53,548 nucleotides of DNA from a virus: IMG/VR virus record IMGVR_UViG_3300048586_000904, positions 1-53,548 of that record; one strand, given 5' to 3'. Below the pieces are notes generated by a model. The model was given only the letters and a program-made list of their open reading frames with translations, had not been told where the DNA came from and did not search any database. The translations under genes were made by a program, and so were the position numbers. Each line of letters begins with the position of its first letter. Positions within the stretch are counted from its first letter, which is position 1. Shown here in pieces: positions 27,012 to 35,336 of the stretch.

Positions 27012-27209
27012 CTACGCGTTGACTTTCACGATTCTCGATGCCTTCCTTCGTGCTTTTCGAAGCGTACGTTTCAACGCTACATCCCAGCCTGTTGGCTGTG
27101 GCTCTGATGGCTTCGAATCCACCTTGCCCGCTTCGCGTTTTGCAATCGAGCGTCTGGCTGCTGCGTTGAATTGCTTCAATTCCCGGCGAATGACTGTGCC
27201 GAAATCCAT
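27012..27209 (-). CDS. small basic protein
   Basis: This 65-residue protein is strongly basic (KRTLRKARRKASRIVKVNA at the C-terminus) with an N-terminal helix, FGTVIRRELKQFNAAARRS. The ATG is fixed by AAGGAG a few bases upstream; a longer frame lacks such a site. A hairpin with a U-tract lies directly before the ribosome site, suggesting termination or attenuation ahead of this gene. Such small basic proteins often bind nucleic acid. Function unknown. Confidence 0.6.
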   Translation of the reverse strand: MDFGTVIRRELKQFNAAARRSIAKREAGKVDSKPSEPQPTGWDVALKRTLRKARRKASRIVKVNA

Positions 27210-27223
27210 GAAGATCTCCTTGT

Positions 27224-27245
27224 AAAAATGGGGCGGAAGCCGCCC
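27224..27245 (-). terminator. hairpin plus U-tract before the small basic gene
   Basis: On the minus strand a perfect GGGCGG-CTT-CCGCCC stem is followed by CA and five T residues and, within the same 20 bases, by the AAGGAG of the next gene. Either transcription from upstream ends here or the hairpin acts as an attenuator in the leader. The gap from 27246 to 27496 shows only a six-base inverted repeat (GCCCTA/TAGGGC at 27291-27312). Confidence 0.6.
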
Positions 27246-27496
27246 GGACCCAAAAAACAAACTCTGTCTAGTAAGGCTCCTGTTCCCGCGGCCCTAGAAC
27301 GCGTTTTAGGGCGGGGTAGGACCCATTACCGCGCGTTGCACCGAAGCTACTGAGTGCCACATTGGCAGACGCGTTGTGGGGGCCACTGTTGGCCCACTGA
27401 CGCGTCCTCTGGTTGGCTTGGCGTTCCATACGAATGCGGTGCTTCGGTTGCGACGGTCGCTAACGTGTGCGATTCGTTGCGATCTCGATTGGTTAC

Positions 27497-27967
27497 TCAT
27501 GAGTAGCCTCGGATGATGTTGCCTGCTGCCTTCCAGAGTTCGATTGCATTCGTAGGCGTCCAGTTGCGAACGTTCTCGGCACCACCACCGGCGCCATGCC
27601 CCATTTCCCAATAGGTCACGTCGGGATTGATTCCGAATGCGGCTGATGCGTCGGCAGGAATCGTTTCCTCTTCGCCGTTTGGCTTGTTACTAGCGCCAAA
27701 GGAGAAGTCCATGCAGCGTCGGCCAGCAAACGCTGCGACTTCGTCGAAGGGTTGCACGTCGATCAGAAGCACATGGGTGTCGGGGCACTCGGAATGACCG
27801 CATGGAAACTCCACACGGAAGCTTGGCGTCCAACCAACGAGGTCGATCGGCTCATAGTCCCACTTCCATTTCGCTTGATCGAAGAAGCATGCCCATTGGG
27901 CTTCGAGACGGGAACGAAACTGGACGCCGTTGTAGAGGGTGGACCGAGACTCAAATGCGTGATTCAT
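27497..27967 (-). CDS. PD-(D/E)XK-like nuclease-fold protein
   Basis: This 156-residue protein opens with NGVQFRSRLEAQWACFFDQAKWKWDYEPIDLVGWTPSFRVE; the useful core is FRSRLEAQWACFFD followed by WDYEP and W-x-P-x-F. This 'RSRLEA-WA-F-D--WxYEP' pattern is widespread in phage proteins and resembles the N-terminal part of a PD-(D/E)XK nuclease fold. A following HVLLIDVQP could carry a catalytic acid. The C-terminal half is unrecognised. It lies beside the repeat array and the primase-helicase, so a replication or DNA-processing role fits. Confidence 0.6.
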   Translation of the reverse strand: MNHAFESRSTLYNGVQFRSRLEAQWACFFDQAKWKWDYEPIDLVGWTPSFRVEFPCGHSECPDTHVLLIDVQPFDEVAAFAGRRCMDFSFGASNKPNGEEETIPADASAAFGINPDVTYWEMGHGAGGGAENVRNWTPTNAIELWKAAGNIIRGYS

Positions 27968-28019
27968 ATCGCGGGTACCTTTCGAATTTGGGATGAGTGA
28001 GGACCAGTTGTTTTGGCTT

Positions 28020-28368
28020 GCGGACGTTGCGGACGTTGCGGACCTTTTTCCTATGCGAATACATACAGGGGAAAATTACGTGTTTTCCCCCCCAATACAG
28101 CAGATAACCTTTAAACGTCCGCAACGTCCGCAGATGAATCGAACTACCAATGATTTCATTGACGAAACGGATGCGGACGTTTGAGTGAGCAACGTCCGCA
28201 CAACGTCCGCAAGTGGCCTCAACGTCCGCACGAAAGTGTGTCGAAAGTGGCAAAATGGGAGAAAAACCATCCGTCGAATCCCGTTCTTTTGGTGTAATGA
28301 GTGGCTAAATGTTGCGGACGTTGTCCAAATTTGCGGACGTTGCGGACCTACGGCCTATAAAGGTCCGC
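28020..28368. repeat. array of GCGGACGTT repeats; candidate replication origin
   Basis: Ten exact copies of the nonamer GCGGACGTT occur in about 320 bases: forward at 28020, 28029, 28173, 28314 and 28333; reverse at 28114, 28123, 28191, 28202 and 28221. GCGGACC variants lie at 28038, 28342 and, inverted, 28362. Two forward copies and two reverse copies flank a dyad at 28068-28090. The array fills the gap between the 3' end of the primase-helicase and the nuclease-like gene, without a convincing gene inside. Clustered short repeats beside a replication gene suggest iterons; a regulatory array is the alternative. Confidence 0.75.
28068..28090. repeat. dyad GGGGAAAA / TTTTCCCC within the repeat array
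   Basis: A perfect eight-base inverted repeat has a seven-base centre (TTACGTG). Its midpoint (28079) nearly coincides with the midpoint of the flanking repeat pairs (28075). The dyad could extrude as a hairpin or be an initiator-binding or strand-opening site. Confidence 0.7.
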
Positions 28369-30981
28369 AGGGTCGTGCGTGACTGCTTCTGTAGACTCTA
28401 GGCATACCTGGTAGGTCGTATACCGACGCGTTGTCGTCTTCCGAAATGTCGCGATAGAACCGTCATCTAAATCGAACCGTTCGTCGACAAAGCGCCCGGC
28501 GACGATGCCCATCCGTGTCGTCTGAGACCGTGATGTTCCACTGCCTAAGTCGGATTCCAAGAGGCCGTTTCGCATTGCAAGGTCAACGAGCTCAGCGGCC
28601 GTCCATGTGCCCTGCGGATGAAGTGCGAGCACGCCAATCAGCTCTTCGAACTCGCGGCGAGTTTCATCCATCTCGCTGGCGGCGTCTTCCGCATTGATCA
28701 TGAAGTCTGGTTCACCATTGGCGTCCAGAATGCCGCCGATGATGTTGCCCCAGCCCTTTTTGTTGAACCGTGTTTGAACCTTAGCAAGAGGCATGCCGCT
28801 GGCCTTCCAGCGTTCGACCATGTTTACGAGTTCGCCCAGCAACTGCAGCCGATGTGTTTGAACGTACCCCTCCGGATCGTCCATCGAGAAGGATCGCTTC
28901 GTGGGATCGCCTTCGTGGTGCAGATTGATGACCACGCAGCGAGTAATGAGGTCACGGCTTACATCAGGCGAGTTGGCAGTGATACAAAACAGATGTGAGT
29001 TCTCAGCGCGGATCTCTTGCGAAAACCCCAACAAACGAAAGGATAGAATCGGATCGGTGATAGACCGCTCGAGGCAAGCCGAATCGATCTTGGGATTGCG
29101 GCCACGGGCCTTGGCGTTATCGATGATGATGGTCGTCACGCCACGCCGGACGATTGTTCCTAAACGTTTCTCGAACTCTTCGTCGTTCGCGTTGTACGAT
29201 GCGGTTTCCACATGATTGCCATCCCGGAGAATTGCCAGAATCTGAGCAAGAACCGACTTGCCCAACTCGGGTTGATTCCCATTGAATAGCACAGCCGGCT
29301 TAGAACCGATGAAGCGTGAGACGAGCAGACCTGTAAGCAGAATGCCAATGTAATTGGTGCGATCGGCCGGCTTCCGCCAACAGAAGTCTCGCAACAACGC
29401 GTCGAGATGCTTGGTCCCCTCGACGGGATCGATGTTAGGACCAGCATAAAAGAACCCGGTTTTGGGATCGAAACCAGGGCTGACCAATCGCCAATCTTCC
29501 GTGTAAATTGGGTTGTGGCTAAACAGCCGGATGGCTGGAAGGCGTTCTCTTTGCCCCACATTGTTGAGCCAGGTGTTCGCATACGAGGATGGGAGCGGCT
29601 TGTACTCACCCCCGTCGTCATTCACGAAAAAGAACTCGACATGCTGGTTGAGTAGTCCTGTCAATTCTGCCGAGGAGAGAACCGGCGAGATGGATTGCTC
29701 CCTCACCACGACCATTTGCTCCACCCGATTGAAACAGGAGCCGGTGGCCAGCAATCGCTCGGTGATTTGGTCCATGGTCGTGGCCACAGGTGTTGAACGC
29801 GAGTCGATCGTAATGGTTCGGCGCTCGTCCGACTCCTCTACCTGCTGACCACCCGTGGGCTCAGGTACTGTAGGACTTTCCTGTGGCAAACGCTTCTTCA
29901 AGCGTTCGCACAAAGTAGCCCGCACATCGTATTCGCCACTCTCCCAGGTTAAGTCGAAGTAGCGGCGACCTCGCTCTGCGAACTTACCTACCGACTGGAG
30001 CCGATTCCAGACCTCATCTCTTGCAATCCCATTCCGAATCGCATAACAGCAGACAGCAAAATCAGCCTCGGAACGTGCACCATCGGGAGCGATTGCGCAT
30101 GCGGCAATGAGTTCGGAGAGCTTGTCCGATTTTCCAGCCGATAGTTTACGAACCGCAGGCAATGGCATCGCCTCGATCTGCCGCCGGCGTTTCGTAGATT
30201 CGCTCGTCTTTGCGAACTTCTGAAACGCATCCAAAGAATACCGCCGGCATCCATCACATTCGATCAATTCCGCTTTGATCGGTGTGCGACCATTTCGTTG
30301 ATCTTTGCGATTCAATGTGCCCGGCAGTCGGAGCAACCGAGTGAGGTCTGTCGTATGATCACCGCTGATCGCAGCCGCGATGCCAGTTAAAAGGTCTTGG
30401 GCCTGAAGTGCTTTCGGACTTGTTTTGGTCAAATGATGGCGCTGATCCACAAAAACACGATCTTTACCATCCAGTATGTATCGTCTCGGTTTCTTTCGTC
30501 CATCGCTACCGAGAGCCCACTCCGTTTCAACGGGAGGTGGATCGCCAGCGTCGTCGATTAGGAATGGGAGATCCAGCAGCCAGTAGAGATGCACACCATT
30601 CCCACTACTCACAATCGCCGTAGGCGAAGGCATCGACTGGGATGCGCACCGTTCAATGGATTGTGCAACGCTGCATCCATCAATATCGGCCCACAGGCAG
30701 CGAATAACCCGAATCTGCCAAGCGAGGTCAAATCGACCTTTGTTGCCTACTCGTGGACAGACCCCGAAAAACAAATTGGTACGTTCGGACTCGGAGCTTT
30801 TGACCAGCCGATCGAGTGTCTGCTCGAGCGTTACGGCCTTGGCGGGCCGATAGCAAACATTGCGATAATCGACGCGGCTGCGTTTTCGTCCACTTTCATT
30901 CCAAGTCTCCACGGGACGAAAGAGGATGAGATCGGGCGGATCATACAATGTTGTCAATAAGGTGATCGCTGGATGAGTCAA
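28348..30981 (-). CDS. AEP-type primase fused to a P-loop helicase
   Basis: This 877-residue replication protein has an N-terminal archaeo-eukaryotic primase/RepB-like domain with catalytic D99-x-D101 in CLWADIDG, the His of SSGNGVHLYWLL (H131), and the R-x-LPGTLNRK motif near 217-226. The C-terminal ATPase has a P-loop in FNGNQPELGKS (568-576, with NQPELGKS slightly unusual because the first Gly is displaced) and a Walker B-like VTTIIIDNAK near 612-621. It would start and unwind at the origin; the repeat array lies directly after its stop. It overlaps the small upstream gene by ATGA. Confidence 0.88.
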   Translation of the reverse strand: MTHPAITLLTTLYDPPDLILFRPVETWNESGRKRSRVDYRNVCYRPAKAVTLEQTLDRLVKSSESERTNLFFGVCPRVGNKGRFDLAWQIRVIRCLWADIDGCSVAQSIERCASQSMPSPTAIVSSGNGVHLYWLLDLPFLIDDAGDPPPVETEWALGSDGRKKPRRYILDGKDRVFVDQRHHLTKTSPKALQAQDLLTGIAAAISGDHTTDLTRLLRLPGTLNRKDQRNGRTPIKAELIECDGCRRYSLDAFQKFAKTSESTKRRRQIEAMPLPAVRKLSAGKSDKLSELIAACAIAPDGARSEADFAVCCYAIRNGIARDEVWNRLQSVGKFAERGRRYFDLTWESGEYDVRATLCERLKKRLPQESPTVPEPTGGQQVEESDERRTITIDSRSTPVATTMDQITERLLATGSCFNRVEQMVVVREQSISPVLSSAELTGLLNQHVEFFFVNDDGGEYKPLPSSYANTWLNNVGQRERLPAIRLFSHNPIYTEDWRLVSPGFDPKTGFFYAGPNIDPVEGTKHLDALLRDFCWRKPADRTNYIGILLTGLLVSRFIGSKPAVLFNGNQPELGKSVLAQILAILRDGNHVETASYNANDEEFEKRLGTIVRRGVTTIIIDNAKARGRNPKIDSACLERSITDPILSFRLLGFSQEIRAENSHLFCITANSPDVSRDLITRCVVINLHHEGDPTKRSFSMDDPEGYVQTHRLQLLGELVNMVERWKASGMPLAKVQTRFNKKGWGNIIGGILDANGEPDFMINAEDAASEMDETRREFEELIGVLALHPQGTWTAAELVDLAMRNGLLESDLGSGTSRSQTTRMGIVAGRFVDERFDLDDGSIATFRKTTTRRYTTYQVCLESTEAVTHDPADLYRP

Positions 30982-31247
30982 GCTGCGCCACCCTTATTTG
31001 CGTGGTCGCTGGCTGGTACCCGCACTCCCATCGATTTCAAGACTCGCGACCCATGGCCCGTTTCACAAAATCGAACCACTGGCTCGTTCTCATCGGATAG
31101 TGATGCAAGCTGAGCCCAGCTAACACTTTTCCATTTGCGACAGCGGTATGCACGAATGGCAATCCCAGAATCATCGAAACGAACAACAAGGTTGAGGATT
31201 GGGAAATGCCGGACGATTGGGCGACTGAAACGGGTGAGTTGCGACAT
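30978..31247 (-). CDS. small protein coupled to the primase
   Basis: This 89-residue protein contains RPIVRHFPILNLVVRFDDSGIAIRAYRCRKWK, summarised by its VVRFDDSGIAIRAYR beta hairpin and KWKSVSW segment, followed by an unstructured Ala/Gly tail. It overlaps the primase by ATGA and starts two bases after RusA. The pattern is one I associate with small planctomycete phage proteins, without known function. Tight coupling suggests a primase accessory role. Confidence 0.6.
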   Translation of the reverse strand: MSQLTRFSRPIVRHFPILNLVVRFDDSGIAIRAYRCRKWKSVSWAQLASLSDENEPVVRFCETGHGSRVLKSMGVRVPASDHANKGGAA

Positions 31248-31249
31248 GG

Positions 31250-31633
31250 CTAGGCGATCTCCATTGCGGGAGAAAGCGATTGCGACGTCTCATCGCTGAG
31301 TTGAACCCTGATTGTGCCGCTCTTCTGCGATTCGTGTTTGATCGAAAGTAACCAGACAACTTGCGAGTCATCCCAGAAAGCGCCGGCATGTTGTAACGCA
31401 TCGAGTACAGATTTTTGTACGTTATCTGCGTCGCGCCGACGATCATCAGGCGGGGTGATATCGATACGAATCGCTAGCGGTCCCATTAAAGGTTTGATAC
31501 CAGCGGCGATCGCCATTCGTCGAACCTGATGACGATACGATCGCGCATCTTTTGAAAGCACGGGACGTCCTTGGTAGTAGCTGAAGTAATGATTTATCGA
31601 CGGTGGGTAAGGGAGTGTGAGCTCGGTAACCAT
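31250..31633 (-). CDS. rusA: RusA-family Holliday junction resolvase
   Basis: This 127-residue protein is a standard-length RusA endonuclease. PPSINHYF near the N-terminus is typical, and the catalytic acids are D68 and D70 in RRRDADNVQKSVLDAL plus D88 in FWDDSQV. The homodimer cuts four-way junctions formed during replication and recombination so that concatemers can be packaged. It lies downstream of a strong hairpin terminator that separates it from the SSB-like gene, so it needs read-through, antitermination or a promoter within the short gap. Confidence 0.9.
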   Translation of the reverse strand: MVTELTLPYPPSINHYFSYYQGRPVLSKDARSYRHQVRRMAIAAGIKPLMGPLAIRIDITPPDDRRRDADNVQKSVLDALQHAGAFWDDSQVVWLLSIKHESQKSGTIRVQLSDETSQSLSPAMEIA

Positions 31634-31657
31634 CCCTGCTTCCTTTTGCTGAAATAG

Positions 31658-31719
31658 AAAAAGCTGGAACGGAGCGAATGGCCGATTAGCAACGACTCAT
31701 TCGCTTTGCCCGTCCCAGC
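31658..31719 (-). terminator. intrinsic terminator between SSB-like and rusA genes
   Basis: On the minus strand GCTGG...AGCGAATG pairs with CATTCGCT...CCAGC in one long imperfect stem, with an additional CGG/CCG match, and a run of five T residues follows immediately. It sits between two genes whose roles suggest common expression. Confidence 0.75.
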
Positions 31720-31749
31720 CGCACCCGTGCGAACTCAAGCCGCTTGTGA

Positions 31750-32214
31750 TCAGAACGGTATATCCCCTGACGATGGGACTTCACCGTTTGATGCGGCTGC
31801 AAGTCGGATGCGTCGATTGAAGTAGACGTTGGTGTAGTCACCACGAGTCCGCTTCGTGACTTCCAAGGTCACATCGAGCAGTTCTTCGAGTCGCCCAGAC
31901 AATTCGCTGAATTTGGAAAGTTCGATCCCCAGCGTTTTCAGGTCTCCCTTCACATAGGGAATCGACGCTTGGGTGATGACCGAGTTCTTGAAGATGTGGC
32001 GGCCGGCCTGGGAGCCAGACATCACTTCCAAATCGAACTTGATCATCGGATCGCCCTTCTGACTGTTTTCAAGTCGTACCGATTCGATGCGCGCTTGATA
32101 CTTGCCATCCGGCACTTCGTCGTACTCCGGTGCTTCCGCCGTTTCGAATTCATCATCGAACGACGATAAATCAACCGCTGGGTTGTTGGGTTCGTATTCT
32201 TCGTAATCGCTCAT
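31750..32214 (-). CDS. DUF669-family, SSB-like protein
   Basis: This 154-residue protein has an acidic N-terminus (YEEYEPNNPAVDLSSFDDEF), a core with GKYQARIESVRLENSQKGDPM, then RHIFKNSVI, and ends SSGDIPF. The core matches DUF669, found next to recombinases in phages. The terminal DIPF is the tail by which bacterial SSB proteins recruit partners, so it likely coats single-stranded DNA. Its ATG overlaps the stop of the Sak4-like gene (TAATG), which supports a shared recombination role. Confidence 0.8.
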   Translation of the reverse strand: MSDYEEYEPNNPAVDLSSFDDEFETAEAPEYDEVPDGKYQARIESVRLENSQKGDPMIKFDLEVMSGSQAGRHIFKNSVITQASIPYVKGDLKTLGIELSKFSELSGRLEELLDVTLEVTKRTRGDYTNVYFNRRIRLAAASNGEVPSSGDIPF

Positions 32215-33014
32215 TACTTAATAGCCTTTCCTGCTGGGGTACTGCCCGGAGTGGAAGAAGAAGCAGCAGGGCCTTTGCCGGGCGAAGGGCTCTGTGCAGT
32301 TGAATTCGACGAGGTGACGCTGAATGCCGAATGGAAAGCGGCATAGCTCAGCGGCAACATTTCTGGCAAGCGACCCGTGCGATCGCCGGCCTCGTAGGTT
32401 GGATGCGGTTTGGTTCGGAGCACGCGATCTACAACAAGATTGCCAGCAGCGTCCTTACGCGAGACCGAGTCGCCGTAGAGGATGATGTCGACCAGACCCA
32501 ACACAACGTTTCGAGCACGATCAGGTAAACTCGGTGTGGTCTTGGTGTACTCACCCGTTCGCGTTTCAATTGTCTTGTCGACAGCGTGCGAGATGAGAAT
32601 CAAGCCGTATGGCAAACTGGCCAGACGCGTCAGTACTCGATGCCATTCGTTTTTGACCAGCGCCCAGCCTTTGCCGTGCCCCATGTCGCCTTCGTACTCA
32701 ATGCCATGCTTGGCACACACATAGTCCGAGCACATCTTGAACGCATTGTCGACCGTATCGATCACCAGCGTCTTGAAGTTGTGATCACCTTTGGCGATGA
32801 GTTTGCAAGCTTCCAAGAATGTTTCCCATGAATAGGTTGGCACCTTGAATACTTCCAAGTGATTGAGACCTGGCTCGCATTCGAAGAACACAGCGTCAGG
32901 AAAATTTGAAGCGAAGGTGCTCTTCCCAAGCTTGGGCACCGAGTAGATCAATATGCTTTGTCTTGCCAGATCCGTTATTGGTCGGGTCTTAGCGGAAGGT
33001 AATGTCATTGTCAT
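32214..33014 (-). CDS. Sak4-like RecA-fold recombination ATPase
   Basis: This 266-residue RecA-core ATPase has a P-loop in IYSVPKLGKST (about 23-33; the first Gly is Ser here), a Walker B in FKTLVIDTVDNAF, and GLILISHAVDK, the sensor strand. This compact form matches Sak4, a phage single-strand annealing/strand-exchange helper that cooperates with SSB. The C-terminal 35 residues are Ser/Pro/Gly-rich and unstructured. I start at the first ATG of MTMTLPSAK, after GAGGA; the frame is open 67 codons upstream through the preceding gene. It forms a module with the nuclease upstream and the SSB-like protein downstream. Confidence 0.85.
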   Translation of the reverse strand: MTMTLPSAKTRPITDLARQSILIYSVPKLGKSTFASNFPDAVFFECEPGLNHLEVFKVPTYSWETFLEACKLIAKGDHNFKTLVIDTVDNAFKMCSDYVCAKHGIEYEGDMGHGKGWALVKNEWHRVLTRLASLPYGLILISHAVDKTIETRTGEYTKTTPSLPDRARNVVLGLVDIILYGDSVSRKDAAGNLVVDRVLRTKPHPTYEAGDRTGRLPEMLPLSYAAFHSAFSVTSSNSTAQSPSPGKGPAASSSTPGSTPAGKAIK

Positions 33015-33033
33015 AAAATAGAATTCCTCTAAA

Positions 33034-34080
33034 TCAAAACGGGGGTGCTTCAGAATCAACACGAGATAGCTCTTCGTTAGGGAGAGCGATCTCGTACAGG
33101 TTGTCAGCGACGTTTGGATTGAATCCCGACTGGCAATAAGCCAAGTACTCGCACGGTCGTTGGTACGAGAAGCAATTCGAGGTGTTGAGCAGCCATTTGC
33201 CACGTCGGCGGGCATCGAGGTATTGCTGCGTTATCTCCCAGACCTCGTCTTGCAACATGGCAAGTCGGTCTTCGGAGAGATAAATGAATTCGCGATGGAA
33301 GGCCTCGGGACGGGAATACCATTCCGTTAGCCGAACTTGGAACTCATCGTCGGTCTCAGGCATCTGCCGCTTGGCGGTTGACTTGCCGCTCTTATTCTTG
33401 GATGCCAATTCGGCTTTGCGAGCCTCGTACTCTTCCTGCGTTTCGCCTTTCCCTTGCTTGAGCCGACTCTTGAGCAACACGTTGTAGATGACACCCACGA
33501 TCGGATAGCCCAACTCTCGCAGGTAATGGCAGTACAAGGCGATTTGCGTGTCGGTCCACAGTTTGTCGAGATAGCTCGCATCAACAGATGATGCCGTTTT
33601 ATGCTCAATCAGGTACAAACCATCGTGGCAACGAACGATACCATCAACCTTGCCAGCGATACGGAAGGTTTGACTTTGCCGACCTGTGTCAGGGTTGCGG
33701 ATCTCGCCGACGAACTCCTTTTCTACTTCGACAACCTCGAACTCTTCGATTGCATAGCGTTCGGCGTAACCACGGATCATCGCCGTTGCCAGATGCCACT
33801 GAACCATCTGGTTCGAATTAGCGAGGCGATCTTCAAAAGCATCATCCATGTACGTGAGCACATCGCGAAGCCGAGACTCAGCCTCTTGCGACCGATACCA
33901 AAGCTCGATCGCCGTATGAATAACGCTCCCGAACGACAACGCCTCTGCACGCTCACGCGGTCGCAATTTATCGAGATAGCGGTTCTTATACTTTCTTGGA
34001 CAATTGCGAAACGTATTCAGCGCTGAATAGGTTAGCAGCGTCTTGTCGTTCGATTCATTCTGTGTCACTAGTTGGGACAT
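33034..34080 (-). CDS. Cas4/RecB-like PD-(D/E)XK nuclease with four cysteines
   Basis: This 348-residue nuclease has the RecB-like core His55 (GSVIHTAIELW), D146 in IAGKVDGIVR, and E159-x-K161 in LIEHKT. C27 (NCPRKY) with C303, C310 and C316 (CFSYQRPCEYLAYC) is the arrangement of an iron-sulfur cluster as in Cas4 and AddB. It should resect DNA ends to supply single strands for the Sak4-like protein and the SSB-like protein encoded directly downstream. There are no cas genes or CRISPR repeats nearby, so this is a phage recombination nuclease rather than an adaptation factor. Confidence 0.88.
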   Translation of the reverse strand: MSQLVTQNESNDKTLLTYSALNTFRNCPRKYKNRYLDKLRPRERAEALSFGSVIHTAIELWYRSQEAESRLRDVLTYMDDAFEDRLANSNQMVQWHLATAMIRGYAERYAIEEFEVVEVEKEFVGEIRNPDTGRQSQTFRIAGKVDGIVRCHDGLYLIEHKTASSVDASYLDKLWTDTQIALYCHYLRELGYPIVGVIYNVLLKSRLKQGKGETQEEYEARKAELASKNKSGKSTAKRQMPETDDEFQVRLTEWYSRPEAFHREFIYLSEDRLAMLQDEVWEITQQYLDARRRGKWLLNTSNCFSYQRPCEYLAYCQSGFNPNVADNLYEIALPNEELSRVDSEAPPF

Positions 34081-34129
34081 GGGTGCTTGGTGTTACAGTC
34101 TTGAGGTGTTCTATTGCGCGTATCGATAT

Positions 34130-34354
34130 CTAGAAGAATCTCAACTCGTAGGTTTCTTGATCCTCAATCAGAATGCCGTTGAGGCGTTTTGCCCCCCGTT
34201 CTCGTGCGATTTGTGCTTCACAGAGCCTTAGGGACGCATTGACTTGCGAGCACTTCTTACAAATGCGGTTCGATGCACCTTTGGAACGAAACGTTTGATT
34301 GCACTTCAGGCACATCCGATCACCGGGTTCGTGTGGCAAAAGTCGCGAAGTCAT
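34130..34354 (-). CDS. small zinc-ribbon-like protein
   Basis: This 74-residue protein has a four-cysteine zinc ribbon (MCLKCNQTFRSKG, then RICKKC), followed by a helix-rich tail (LCEAQIARERG). The start is uncertain. I favour the ATG at MTSRLLPHEPGD. A TTG 60 bases upstream overlaps the stop of the preceding gene (TTGA) and would add 20 residues. Such ribbons bind nucleic acid or protein. The place next to the sigma factor suggests a transcription-related role, but this is a guess. Confidence 0.6.
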   Translation of the reverse strand: MTSRLLPHEPGDRMCLKCNQTFRSKGASNRICKKCSQVNASLRLCEAQIARERGAKRLNGILIEDQETYELRFF

Positions 34355-34410
34355 GGTCAATGGATCTTTCAGCAAATAGGTCGAAACGGGATGGGGCGAC
34401 AGTTTGCGGA

Positions 34411-34650
34411 TCAAACCGTGTCGATGGACTCAACCTCGAAGTTGCCTTCGTTGTCGCTAGTCACCAGATAGTGCTGGTGCATGATGTTCGCGACGAAGCG
34501 ACTTCCACGGGGAATCGCTTGTCGGATCGTTTGACAGGATTCATTGAACTCGTCAGATGCGGCTTCGAAGTGTTCGACGGCTCGCAGGTATCGCTGCAAA
34601 GCGAGCGAGACGGTGACTCGTTCCTCGATATTCATGGCGGGTGCAGTCAT
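34411..34650 (-). CDS. small acidic helical protein downstream of the candidate promoter
   Basis: This 79-residue protein contains MNIEERVTVSLALQRYLRAV and an acidic C-terminus (DNEGNFEVESID). An AGGA site precedes the ATG at about ten bases. It is the first gene after promoter-like site 2 and leads towards the zinc ribbon and recombination genes. I do not recognise it. An alternative start six codons in (MNIEE) is possible. Confidence 0.55.
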   Translation of the reverse strand: MTAPAMNIEERVTVSLALQRYLRAVEHFEAASDEFNESCQTIRQAIPRGSRFVANIMHQHYLVTSDNEGNFEVESIDTV

Positions 34651-34700
34651 TAACGAATGTCCTTCTACAACTGGTGACTATTGGCTAAAACATGCTCTCT

Positions 34701-34739
34701 CTATCTGTTGGAATACCCGGTACCCGGGTGAGTTGACGG
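34701..34739 (-). promoter_or_regulatory. candidate phage promoter, site 2 (bipartite motif)
   Basis: On the minus strand this reads CCGTCAA, nine bases, GTACCGGGTATTCC, then AACAGATAG, the same layout and spacing as at 18952-18990. It sits directly after the sigma factor gene and 50 bases before the 79-residue gene, so it could start a transcript through the recombination and replication genes under control of the phage's own sigma factor. Confidence 0.6.
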
Positions 34740-35336
34740 TTACGATTCCAGATATCTTTCGAATCCTGCTTCTTCGAAGAGCTTGCGGATTTGCAACATC
34801 CAGTCATTGAGCGTGGTACGAGGGATGCCGAGGTCGCGAGAAATCTCAGTCATTGAGTGGGTTTGACGGCGACGGAGCACGTCCTGGAATTTCTCCGGCA
34901 ATTTCGACATAAACGCTGCGAGATCCATGCGTAAGTCGTTAAGCTCTTCTTCTCGAATTCGGCGAGCGCGCCCGAGTCGTCGATCTTGGTCTTGGTCACG
35001 GAGTGTCTGAGACATTTCGACTTGACCACCGTCATCACCACGGACAGTCTTGCTCAAACTGACTCGACCGACCGTCGCACGTTTTACAACGAATCGATCG
35101 CGAATGACGTTAGCTAGGTGGCGTTGCACTACAGTGCAGACGTAGGGGTAGAGATGGCCGACCGATGGATCGTAGAGTCGCAGACTCTTAGTGGCACGAA
35201 CGTAAACCTCTTGGACCAGATCATTGCGATCCTGCTGGGTAAAGTCGGATTTGGCGATTAGATTTCCGACCTGACGATGGATGACACTTCGAACGAAGTT
35301 GTCATCGGCGAGATTGATAGAGTGGTTGTCTGACAC
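34740..35336 (-). CDS. ECF-like sigma factor encoded by the element
   Basis: This 198-residue sigma-70-family protein has region 2 in DRNDLVQEVYVRATKSLRL and GHLYPYVCTVVQRHLANVIRD and region 4 in LPEKFQDVLRRRQTHSMTEISRDLGIPRTTLNDW (a helix-turn-helix, key part ISRDLGIPRTTLND). A charged linker joins them and regions 1 and 3 are absent, as in ECF factors. The start is the GTG with a perfect AGGAGG seven bases upstream. Its likely targets are the three CCGTC-N15-CGGGTATTCC sites in this window, two of them before phage gene clusters. No anti-sigma gene is visible; the structured leader may control translation. Confidence 0.85.
   Translation of the reverse strand: MSDNHSINLADDNFVRSVIHRQVGNLIAKSDFTQQDRNDLVQEVYVRATKSLRLYDPSVGHLYPYVCTVVQRHLANVIRDRFVVKRATVGRVSLSKTVRGDDGGQVEMSQTLRDQDQDRRLGRARRIREEELNDLRMDLAAFMSKLPEKFQDVLRRRQTHSMTEISRDLGIPRTTLNDWMLQIRKLFEEAGFERYLES

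Noticed and set aside
27951-28253. A 100-residue minus-strand gene inside the repeat array
   Set aside because: Its sequence simply mirrors the nonamer repeats and has no ribosome site.
28020-28368. CRISPR array
   Set aside because: Repeats are only nine bases, occur in both orientations and lack uniform spacers; no cas genes other than a Cas4-like phage nuclease are present.
33034-34080. CRISPR adaptation Cas4
   Set aside because: No cas1, cas2 or repeats are present; the neighbours are Sak4-like and SSB-like, so a phage recombination nuclease is the better reading.
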